From Hypomesus transpacificus (lineage: Eukaryota; Chordata; Actinopteri; Osmeriformes; Osmeridae), in assembly GCF_021917145.1 (NCBI RefSeq), contig NW_025813837.1, positions 1,552,193-1,616,192 of the forward strand: a stretch of 64,000 bases of DNA. The letters run 5' to 3'. Each line of letters begins with the position of its first letter. Position 1 is the stretch's first letter. This document shows positions 16,725 to 27,400 of this stretch, piece by piece. The notes below the pieces were generated by a model. It saw only the letters and a program-made list of their open reading frames with translations, was not told where the DNA came from and searched no databases. The position numbers and the translations under genes were made by a program.

Positions 16725-18789
16725 TCAGTAAGAATCCAGGAAGGGGAAATGAGGATGTTCTGCATCCCTCCACACCCTCTCACCATCCCTCTGCAAAGAT
16801 CACACACACCCACACCCACCCAACAGTTAGAGGAAAATCAGCCAGTGAACAAGTCAGGGACATACAGAGCTGAGTCAGGCCCAGTGACGCTCACCTCTAC
16901 TGCTGGCACGATGAAACGCTGATTGTGGTTGAGCGAGGCGATCTCCTCCATGTCGCTCTCTGAGAGGCTGAAGTCAAACACCTGCAGGTTCTGCTGGACC
17001 CGGGAGGGCGTGACACTCTTAGGGATGCACACCACGCCCCTCTGCACGTGCCACCTGAGAACACACACACACACACCTGAACACTCAGACTGGTCTATAC
17101 GTGCGATTGATGCATTGAGTGGACAACTTGTTTTGAGTGGGCCGGTCTGACAGTAAAACTCCCGGGCCACTTTTTCCCCCCAGTCCGTCCCTGCCTGTGT
17201 GTGAACTACACCTCAAACCAGGCTGAACGTTGGGTCGTAAGTATCTGACAAGGAGAGGCCTGGGGCTGGGGATGGCCTACCTAAGGATGACCTGGGCAGG
17301 GCTCTTGTGGAGCCTCTGGGCGATGGCCCCCAGTTTGGGCTCCTCCAGCAGGCAGGGCTCACTAGGCGAGGCCCAGGGCCGGTCCCCGCTGCCCAGGGGG
17401 CTGTAGGCCGTCACACACACAGCCACCGAGCGGCAGTGAGACAGCAGCTCCCTCTGGGACAGATACGGGTGACACTCCACCTGCAACCAGGACAGAGTTA
17501 CACTAGACTTTGTTTGGATACGTTCAAAAGAACATCCTCTCTCTTGTAGGCTCTCTCTAGCTCTCCCCACTCTTTTTTCCTCTGTCTCGCTCTCTCACTA
17601 CCCCCCTCTCTCTTTTTCACACACACACACACACACCCTCTCTCTCTCTTACCTGGTTGACAACAGGCTTGTGTTTGGCAATGCGGAGGACATCATCGGT
17701 CTGTCTCGCGTTGAAGTTGGACAATCCGATGGCTTTCACCAGACCCTCGTCTACCAGAGTCTCCATGGCAACCCAGGTGTCCCGGTAGTGTGTGTCGGCG
17801 TAACACACACTCCCGTCCGCCCTCTTAGGCATGAGTTCTGGCCCACGTCTGGACACACAATGAAGTTACACAAGAAACATCCAGTATTTCGGACTGTTAC
17901 AGAGTGGGAACATCTGGGTGTGTGTGTGTTGCTCACTGGAAGGCCATGGGCCAGTGCATGAGGTAGAGGTCCAGGAAGGAGAGGCCCAGCTGGGCCAGGC
18001 TGCTCCTGCAGGCCTGCTCCACGTCCTCAGGGTGGTGCTGGGTGTTCCACAGCTTGGACGTCACAAACACCTCGTCTCGGCGCAGCGCCTGGGGACGCCG
18101 TGACGACACACGGACGGATTTAGAGGACGCTTTCATCCGGAGCGGGATTTGAGCCCGTGCCGTCGAATGCTGGAAGCGCTGAGCTATACCCATCCCTCTG
18201 CGGGTTGTCTCACTTTACTGTAAGATTCCCCATTGCTGATGAACATATACTGAAGGAATGATCTGTCATTATGTTGCTGTGCATATGATGGTTAGGGTTA
18301 TCGGAGGGTCAGTTAACCTCAAAACATGTACAGCTGGTGGGACCTTGAAGAGAAAAGTTGAAGGTTGGTGATATCTATAATCTAATGATATGATATGATA
18401 TGATATTCAACAGTGCCGTTACGGCCCTCTTTGCCCCTCCCTCTCACCTTCCCAGGCCCCACCCTCTCTGCCAGGGCGTCGCCCACTTCCTGTTCGTTGC
18501 TGTAGGCAGCGGCACAGTCGATGTGTCTGTAACCACAGTCTAGAGCGGCTAGGACCGCCTGCTTCACCTGCAGACACACACACACACAGAGAGAGATGTA
18601 CTCTCAAACACAAATCACACACACACACAGATATACTCTCAAACACAATAACACACATGCACACAAGTGTACTCTCAAACACAATCACACTCTGAAGTGT
18701 GTGCTGACCTGTCCAGGGCTGCTCTTCCAGGTGCCCAGCCCTACCAAGGGCATCTTCTGACCTGACGACAGAGTCACAAAGGAACTCAT
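16725..18789 (-). CDS. akr1a1: aldo-keto reductase 1A1 (NADPH aldehyde reductase), complete
   Basis: This cytosolic monomeric (beta/alpha)8-barrel enzyme reduces aldehydes (for example D-glucuronate) with NADPH. Exons in transcript order: 18709-18789, 18448-18567, 17937-18088, 17653-17848, 17281-17480, 16895-17054, 16725-16790. All phases close at 324 aa (human 325). The catalytic tetrad is visible: Asp44 and Tyr49 ([11 protein letters not shown]), Lys79 (VTSKLW) and His112 (LMHWPM). Further family blocks are [18 protein letters not shown], and the NADPH-binding region with [14 protein letters not shown]. The last exon is only 66 bp and encodes [20 protein letters not shown] plus Y; it matches the human RVPRDAGHP...PF tail. 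The gene is tail-to-tail with vcp, with stops 920 bp apart. Fish have a and b copies; which one this is cannot be told. Confidence 0.95.
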
Positions 18790-18864
18790 GACCGCAGCTC
18801 ACAGGATGAGGCAGTTACAGTTTAGTTTACTGTAAAGAGAGAAACACAGACACACACACACAGT

Positions 18865-19567
18865 CATGGATGGATTAAGAAACCACGGGCCCCTGGGCCT
18901 GGATGTGTCAAGGCCCCCCCCCCCCCTCCCCGCCTTTTTGTCAGGAATAATATTTATATTATTGTTTAAAAACGTTTCAAAAGTACTCGAGTAATCAACC
19001 AAATAAACAACGTTTATATTCCAAAAATATTTGATGTTTGCCTAGTAACCTTAGAGTGTACATTTGTAGCCCACACAACCCTCTCTCTTTCTTGAAAAAT
19101 TACCATCATAGGCTTAACAATATTATATCTTCAATAAATAGTGTGTTGGGGGTGCTTAGACACAGCTCTAATGCTATTGTTTTGCACTTGCTTTTTGGAT
19201 TTCTCCCTACAAAGTTGAAGGGCCCATATTGCATGGAGTAACTCAGCCCCTCTAAAGTCCGATAGATAAACTGAGGGGATAAACACTTAAAAGGTATCAT
19301 GATGGTTTCTTTCTTGTGACATCTTCAAAGTGAATGTTTAGGCTATTTTTTGTTGTTTAATCAGTAGGACTTTTGGGGCCCTGTTAAAGACATTAATGAC
19401 TTAAGCCTAGCATATACCGGCTATGGCGCATCGTGTCATATCATATCAATACAATACATATCAAGTTAATAACAGCTACGTCACGCAGAGGCTCTGGGTT
19501 AGTGGCCCCCTGAGCTCATGGGCCCCTGGGCCTGGGCCCAGAAGGCCCGTTGGTTAATTCATCCCTG
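18865..19567. mobile_element. non-autonomous hAT-like element (703 bp)
   Basis: The ends are CATGGATGGATTAAGAAACC (left) and, reverse-complemented, CAGGGATGAATTAACCAACG (right). The flanking octamer CACACAGT is identical at 18857-18864 and 19568-19575, an exact 8-bp target-site duplication. The interior has GGGCCCCTGGGCCTGG-type sequence near both ends and no transposase. Assignment to hAT rests on duplication length and TIR. Confidence 0.8.
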
Positions 19568-20099
19568 CACACAGTCATGGCTTTCCGTTGTTCAAAATAG
19601 CTAAGCCTTATAGATGCCTATAGTTGTAGTACTTGCTGTCAGCGCAGTGAAAACATGTATGACTTACTTGCTGAGCTGGGTTGACTGAAGGCTCGGGTTG
19701 CAGCAGGGCGAATGACTGATGAATGAAATGATGAAAGAATGAGTGGGTGTGAGCGTGCAGGGCGTTATGCTTCGCACGCTTCGCTTTCGTTAATCAAATA
19801 CAATAGAGTTGGATGCATGCATCTTAAAGTCTGTGTATCCAAAGTATTCAAAAAATGTATCAAATAAATGAAAATAAGTTTATAAACAAACGAAGTCCTT
19901 TTCGCGTGGTTTCGAGCGGGTGAAAAAAGACCGTGGTTTGGAGTCTTCCAGCTGCACACCTGTACCTGGTTCAATTAAAGTACCGACTTCCGGTGATCGT
20001 TTTTTTAAACTCAAACTGCGATGCCTTGTAGTAAAGCAAATGGCTCTTAAACACACACAGAAACGTATCGTTGTTCAAACCTAGGCCTACAGTTAGTCG

Positions 20100-20675
20100 C
20101 AGGGGCGTTGTTAGACATAGAACTACTAGTGCACAGGGCCTATTCATACCCCCTTTTTTTCTTTCATTGCTGCGCATAATGCACTACTCGGCTATAGTTC
20201 AACTACCCTTGCTTAACCCACTATACAAGTTGTACAGTTCAGGGACGCAAGTTTGATATCAGCTTTGGCAGGGACATCAATAGTTAATGCGAGTTTCACA
20301 TTAATTTGAGCGCAAACCTACTGTTTTTTTAAGCTTCATGTAATATTGTTTTCATGTTATAGTCAAAAGAAGATGACCGGTAGGCCTATCATTTAGAAAC
20401 TTTCTTTAGTTTTGTAATGTTTTCATGGCCTACCTCAATTCATGTGTGACGAGTCCGACACCTGGACAGCAGTGGCTATCTGCAGGCTCAGAAGAGCGCG
20501 GACATGGAATTCTGGGGTATCGGTTTGTGTTTTTGGTTAAACTGCTTTTATTTTACCAGCGTTCATTTGGGCTACTGCGTTTATTTTTTCCGCGATTATC
20601 AATCTAAATGAATACGAGATTTTAGATTTTACGGTGGCACGTACCCCAGTAAAAAAGGGTCTAACGACACCCCTG
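20100..20675. mobile_element. non-autonomous hAT-like element (576 bp)
   Basis: The terminal repeats are CAGGGGCGTTGTTAGACAT and (reverse complement of the right end) CAGGGGTGTCGTTAGACCC. The octamer GTTAGTCG is exact on both sides (20092-20099 and 20676-20683). No transposase is encoded inside. Confidence 0.85.
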
Positions 20676-21549
20676 GTTAGTCGGTCAAACTTGCTGTCCG
20701 TGACTCCTGACCCTTGCAGAAATGCAAGTCATCATGAGTCCACTTGTGATGCTGTGTGACTGATTGTCACACGTGTCTGAATTCTTTAACTTTGGCAATG
20801 CAATGCACTCCTGGTAGAGTATGTTTGTATGTGTGTGTCATCCGTGTCACCCTGTTCTGACCACAAGCACAGACATATTGGGGGGAACTGGGAATACCCA
20901 GTCTTACCCTTGTGGAAACATACATGATATAATTATCTCTGGAGCCAAACCACCTTCCCCCTCTTATCTCTACTCTGCTCCCTACTGGACTTTCTGGAGT
21001 TTATTTCAGGAAAGCAATGAACTCTTCACACACTGCCCACCCCCACACCATAACCCTCCCTCTCTTCACCCCCCTGCTTGACAAGGCCACGGTACGCAGC
21101 TAGTCTGTCTGAGAGCTGGGAACAGTTGGCCACCAACACAAGCTGTCCACCCTGCCTGCCCTCCGGAGCACAGCCCTGCTGCGGCAGAACCCGCTCACAT
21201 GACCATCCTCAGGAGTGTCACATCCACTGACCGCGTGGTCATGTGCTCCTTCCTGTACAACCAATCGCCTCTCTAGTTTAGCAGCACAAACGAATCATTC
21301 AGAACAGAGAAGAGGAAAGGAGACGCAAATGGCTAGTTGACAACAAATAACAGAAATGCTGACCGTGCTTACCTGGGTAGGAGAGACCTGGTGGGGAGAG
21401 GGAACGACAGTGACCGCGTGACGGTGTGATGGTGTCTGTGACCGTGACAGAGGGAGCGGGGACTGTTAAACACAGCCAGATCAAAGTCTGGCAGGAGCTG
21501 TTGATCTGTTAAACTGACTTGGGGGAAATATTTACAGAGGATCAGGAAT

Positions 21550-21552
<3 letters not shown>

Positions 21553-21606
<54 letters not shown>
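21553..21606. repeat. (AC)n microsatellite
   Basis: About 26 uninterrupted AC units, the longest pure dinucleotide CA tract in this half of the window. Confidence 0.95.
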
Positions 21607-21608
<2 letters not shown>

Positions 21609-21828
21609 ATACACTCATGCACAAAGAAGACTTTTCAAAGTTCTCAAAAAAGAAAAGTACGAAAATGAGCTGCAGCAGAGTGATTTAGAGAAGAGCACCA
21701 GTGACTGCCTGTTCTTCTGATGGTACTCCCCCGGATACACAAAATACCCTCCAGATACACACCATACCCCTAGATACACACCATACCCCCAAGATACACA
21801 CCATGACAAGTGAACATCAGATATTTGG

Positions 21829-21834
21829 TTTATT
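21829..21834 (-). terminator. candidate distal dnajb5 polyadenylation signal
   Basis: AATAAA on the minus strand, about 2.65 kb past the dnajb5 stop codon. A long 3' UTR is plausible for this gene, but a nearer, non-canonical site cannot be excluded. Confidence 0.4.
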
Positions 21835-22122
21835 TGTCATTGTAAAATGGTTTCAATCAGAAATGTTGTCAAAAGTACAGAAGCAGTACGTCTCTGTGAG
21901 TCTTTCAGTAGCATTATAGTACAAACATTCGGACAAAACGGGCTTCTAGACACTTATCTGGCTACCACACGCACACACACGCAGAAACACACGCACACAC
22001 ATGCACACAGACACCCGGCAAGTGCACCTACACACCCACATGCACGCACACGCACACATGCTAGAATAAAAAATGTTTTGTAAACCCCTTATTGGATGTT
22101 GTCACAGAACAGGGCTTTTCGG

Positions 22123-22375
22123 TACATCTGCTTGGTTACAGTACACACACCTGGTTGCAGTACATAGACCTGGTTACAGTACCTGGTTACAGTACACACA
22201 CCTGGTTACAGTACATAGACCTGGTTACAGTACACACACCTGGTTACAGTACATATAACTGGTTACAGTACCTGGTAACAGTACATCTACCTGGTTATAG
22301 TGCATACACCTGGTTACAGTACCTGGTTATAGTACATACACCTGGTTACAGTGCCTGGTTATAGTCCATCCACCA
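22123..22375. repeat. CTGGTTACAGTAC minisatellite
   Basis: Irregular 13- to 20-bp units (cctggttacagtacacacac and variants with acatagac) repeat more than ten times. It lies in the presumed dnajb5 3' UTR. Confidence 0.85.
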
Positions 22376-23037
22376 GCTGACTGTTAGAGTACATGCACCT
22401 GATGGTATTGGATGGTGTTCTCAGTCCTAGACTCTGGGCTTCACCTGGGTTTGAGGAACCAAACCTGTATCTGACCGCAGACTACCTCTCTCTACACTCC
22501 CTCTCTCCCTCTACCTCTGTCTTTACCTCTGCCTCTGTCACTACCTCTGCCTCTGTCACTGCCTCTGCCTCTGCCTCTGGGTTAAGTGCTCACGGAAGTC
22601 CTCTGACCTGCTGATCATCAGTGTGTGTGTGTGTGTATGTCTGTTAACCATTCACATGTCACAAACCATTCACATAATCAGTCCAAGAACGTGTTGAAGC
22701 GGGGGATTCGCTTTGATCACCATCTGCAGGCAGCTTAAGGAAACGCTAAGATCTTCCTCCACTTGAAACAAAGTGACCTTTCAAAAACATAGTCTGTCTC
22801 AACTCAAAAAATGACACCAAACAAGTACTGTATAACAAGTATCATCTTGGAACAGACACGAGCAACTGTGGAGTCGTTGTGGCGTGCCGAGGACCAAAAC
22901 AAGCTTAGCACAGTTCAGTAGCATCCAGACATGGCTTCAGAACACAGTGACACCAGCAGAGTTCTGTTCTCCTGTCGAGCTCTACTCAGGAATATTTGTG
23001 CTTTATCTGTACAGAATATGCTGTGGGAGCCGGTCAG

Positions 23038-23180
23038 TGTTTTTCTGTGCATGTGTGTGTGTGTATGTCTCTCTCTGTGCATGTGTGTGTGTGTATGTCT
23101 CTCTCTGTGCATGTGTGTGTGTGTATGTCTCTCTCTGAGGATGTGTTTCTTTGTGTGTGTCTCTCTCTGTGCGTGTGCGA
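23038..23180. repeat. 32-34 bp GT-rich tandem repeat
   Basis: Three to four copies of gcatgtgtgtgtgtgtatgt plus ctctctctgt. It lies in the presumed dnajb5 3' UTR. Confidence 0.8.
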
Positions 23181-23432
23181 GCGTGTGTGTGTGTTCAGAA
23201 TGTGTGTCTCCAGGTTAAGGCACTGAACAGTCCCTCTCAGTGTGACAGAAGAGACACACGTTCAGAGTGAACAGCACCCAGATTAGCTAGATTTCACATC
23301 ATGTGGATTATACAGAAAGCACCTAGATAACACACACCTGGATTCAGTTAGAACGCCCTGGACACCTGGATTACCTAGTGGTCGGACAGGTCTGAGATTG
23401 TCTAAAATGTTATCAGCTCCAGAGCCAAAGAC

Positions 23433-23709
23433 AGGGCCCCACACAAGTGTTGGGACAGTTAAGACAAAACTGCCATTTTAGCTGTACAGTAAAGGCACAT
23501 GAAAATATAATTTGAACAGATTGTCACCTTTCATTTCTGGCTGTTTCGACACGTATGTTTGACCAACTAAGATTGAATGGTACTTATAGAATTCCATACC
23601 CCCTTTTGAAGCCTCACGTTCAGCTTTTAATCGTGTTTTCAGATGCCTTCAGTGTACAGCCAACAATGGCAATTAGGACTTTACTGTCCCAACACTTATG
23701 GAGGGCACC
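23433..23709. mobile_element. MITE with inverted GTGTTGGGACAGT termini (Tc1/mariner-like)
   Basis: The left end contains acaagtgttgggacagttaa and the reverse complement of the right end contains ataagtgttgggacagtaaa, about 25 bp of near-perfect inverted repeat around 277 bp of non-coding DNA. No clean target-site duplication was found. Similar termini are common in fish MITEs as I remember them; the superfamily is a guess. Confidence 0.6.
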
Positions 23710-24486
23710 TTGTGTTTTTGAAACCATGTGAAACAGAGTTGTAGTTTTAGGACTAAAGTGTGCACTAACTCTCCTGTTCAGAAAGAGAGTCATGTTGTGT
23801 GTTTACTATATAACTCACATCATCAGACCAGGCATGGCCACCTTTGTAGAATACAGTTCTCGAAGCTCCAAACCATGTTAGAAGATGACGTAGGAGTGGA
23901 TGAGCGGTGACCACCTAGATCACATGACCCCTGGGGGCGTGACGGATGGCGGTTAGTCAGACAGGGCGCACTGACGGAGACGGGGATCAATCCGGTTTCA
24001 AACATACAGCGGGGGGGAAACACCCGGAAATAAAAAAAGACGAGTGAGTCACCCTCTTCATCCAATGAGGACGAAGCAGACGGGGGGGGGGGATGAAAGG
24101 AGCGTTGGGGGAAGGTCAAGGTCACGCTGGAGCAGAACTGGACACAGGATACAAACACAGTCCAGAACACAAACTAAAGAAAAGATGAGGGGGGGGAAAC
24201 AAAAAAAACGTCAGTTTCTCTCGGCACTTCAGTCTCCTGTGCGCAGTCCCCACAGGGGGGTGGCTGGGGAGGGGGGTGGTTGGTTGGGAGGACAGGGGGG
24301 GGCAGGGGTGAAGGAGGGTTGCTGGCTGACGAGGACGGGGCGGTGGCGGTATCGACAGAGTGCTGTCTAACCACCCAGGAGAGGGGTGGAGAGGGGTCGG
24401 GGAGGGCTGGGTGTGGGGTGCGTGTGTGGTGTGCGTGTGAGGGGGGGTGGGGTGGGAGTAAGGGGCCCCTAACGTCCGACGGCCCC

Positions 24487-27400
24487 CTACGACTGGGGCA
24501 GGTGTTGTCTGATGATCTCCCGGGACTGTGGCGGGATGCGGTCGGGGAAGCGGACGGAGAACTCCACCACGAGGTCGCCGCGCTGCGACGGGCTCTTGGG
24601 AAACGGAAGCCCCTCCCCTCGCAGACGCTTCACCGTGCCCGGCTTGATGATGTCGTGACAGGGCAGCGGGATGACACGGTTGTCCAGCGTCGGAATGTTG
24701 ACCGTGCAGCCACACAGAGCCTGAGGAGGAGAGGAGAAGAGAGGAGGAGGAGAGAAGGAGGAGAGGAAAGGAGAGAAGGAGGGGAGGGGAGAGGAGAGGA
24801 GGAGGAGAGAGGGAGGAGAGGAAAGGAGAGAAGGAGGGGAGGGGAGAGGAGAGGAGAAGAGGAGGAGAGAGGACAAAATCAACATCTCAGACTGGATTTC
24901 AAAAACGCAATAAAAGAGGAACCATGGTGACTTCTTGTGAGTCTGTATCTGTGAATACACCAGAGTATAAAGATCGACACCAGGGCCTGCGGATCCACGG
25001 CTCTTAACTATCAACTCACTCTGCCTTCACCAAGCACAGTTCCTGACTGCTGCTTTGGTCTGTTATTTCCCAATACTATGTTGACAAGCAAGCAGAACAG
25101 GACAGAATAATTATAAGGGGCTATTTAAACCTCCAACCCTCTGGGAACATTCTGAGAACATGACTTCAGATGAACAGGGCAGCGGGCTGAAGAACCTCAG
25201 CTAGAATGTTCTCTACCCCATTTAAATGAAACTCATTTTGGAAGCTCCGGTCTGTTTGTGTTTGTGTGTTGTAGGCATGTGTGTTTGTGTGTGCGTGTTG
25301 TAGGCATGTGTGTTTGTGTGTGCATGTTGTAGGCATGTGTGTTTGTGTGTGTCTCAGCAGGGGGTGGTTGAGAGTGTGTGTGCGTTGGCACGGGCTGGTT
25401 GAGAGTGTGTGTTTGTGTGCGTCGTAGCAGAGGGTGGTGGGGTCCACAGAAGACTAATTTTAGATGTGGTCTCATTTCCAGAGCTAATGAACTAAGACAG
25501 GAATCAGCTGAGCTCGTAAATAGTTGGAGGGGTTTGTCAGATAGGCTGGGACAGGAGGTGGAACACACACACACACACACAGCTTTGTCTGTTCATTGCC
25601 AGGGCCAGGATAAGAGGAGAAAGAAAGAGAGTTTGAAGATGAGTGAGCCTGTTTCATGACCTACAGAAAGAAAGCCTTCCATCACTGCTGCATATCCGAG
25701 CCACTCTCCAGAACTCCGACTTCCTGTCTGAACGTGTGTCGTGAGGGAAATCTGTCCACATGTCCTGGAGTGACAGCAACCACACACGGCTCAAAACACC
25801 CCATTCTCTCCTCTCCTCTGCTCGTGTAGGACGAGAATAACCACAGTGGGGGAGGGGGGGGAGGGGTCACTCTCCTGGGCTGCTGTGGTCTAGGAGGGGG
25901 GGGGGGGCTTGTTACAACCGGGTGTGGGGGTGAGCATGAGGAGACAGGGGGCAGACACAGCAGCTGCCTCTCTGAACTGAAGAGAGCAACAGTACTGCCG
26001 ACGACGGCATCACTGGCCTCTCTAAGCACCGTGGGTTAACCGCGGTTGTGAGTGGTTCTAGACGCCTGGTCCACACATTGACCCCCTGACCACCCCAGAC
26101 CCTGGCCCTGACCCTGGCCAAAACCCTGCCAAGGACACAGACTGGTTGCCATGCCAGCGAGGAGACACATACCCAGCTGACCCAGGCCACAGTCTGATTA
26201 TATAAGCCTCAGCTCAGACGAGAAAGCTCTAAAAATGTCCACACTGACACACACACACACACACACACACACCCACACACATACACACACACACACACAT
26301 ACACACACCCACATACACCCACACACACACACACAAACAGGAAGATATGTAAGCCTCTCCATTATTCTCCCCTCAGCTGATCCAGTCAACCCTTCTCAAA
26401 CATCTAAACCTGCAAAAACCAATTCAGGGAGGTTACTGCCCACCCGGCCGACTGTACAGCCTGCCTACCAAAAATAAAGGATTGGTCTGTCTTTGTTTCT
26501 ACTAACCTATCAGGAACTTCCAGGAAACTTGGGATGTCTGCCTTCTGCTAAGGCCAGTAGTCTGCATATCCTGCCATTCTGGACATGTGTGTGTCTGGGC
26601 AGACAGATAAAGACAAAGGAACCAATGCCCCTGTGATGTCAGATGACAGATTGCTGCCCCTCGCTGAGAGCTGTCCAGTTGCGTTAGCCTGCTAACTGCT
26701 CTGCCTCTGAGAGCTCTCCAGCTAGCGTTAGCCTGCTAACTGCTCTGCCTCTGAGAGCTCTCCAGCTAGCGTTAGCCTGCTAACTGCTCTGCCTCTGAGA
26801 GCTCTCCAGCTAGCGTTAGCCTGCTAACTATGGCTGGACTGGGCTACTGTGACTCTGCAGCTTTAGTAGATAACAACATCATGAGGAAACTCGATAGAGC
26901 CTGCTCTTTGTTATCTAGCTGGCAGGGCACAGGGGCTTTGTTTTTAGGTTGTTGACGTAGCTGCATGTGACATTGGTTGTGTCATCACCGCAGAGAGGAG
27001 GAGGAGAGGACAAGAGAGAAAAGGAGGAGGAGGAAAGAACAGAAGAAAGGAGAAGGAGAGAAGGAGGAGAGAAGAGGAGAAAGAGAGGAGAGAAGGAGGA
27101 GAGGAGGAGGACAGGAGCCATCCGTGTAGCCTCCATGTGATGTCAGCTCTGTTTACAGACCCACCTCTGAGTAATCCCACCTCTCCACAGCTCCTGGAAC
27201 CAGAACTGGAAACACAGCTCTTATTTGCTTTGGAGACTGCTTCAGATGACCCACCCCCTCCACACCATCCTTCCCCCCCCCCCCCTTCCAGTTCCGCCCC
27301 GCTCCTCCTCTCTCCTCCCTCCACCTCCGCTCCTTCCCCGAGCCTCGCTCCTTCTCGGGGCATTGTCTGAGAGGATTCAACTGTCTTGTCTGATTCCCCC

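Larger units (their letters stand above)
18790..21828. other. intergenic spacer between akr1a1 and the dnajb5 3' end
   Basis: No coding exon found. It includes the akr1a1 promoter side, two hAT-like elements (18865-19567 and 20100-20675) and a long AC tract (21553-21606). The rest shows no recognisable feature. Confidence 0.6.

Noticed and set aside
24122..24486. Plus- and minus-strand frames beside dnajb5 exon 3
   Set aside because: They are G/C-run-rich 3' UTR sequence and antisense shadows of the exon; no recognisable domain.
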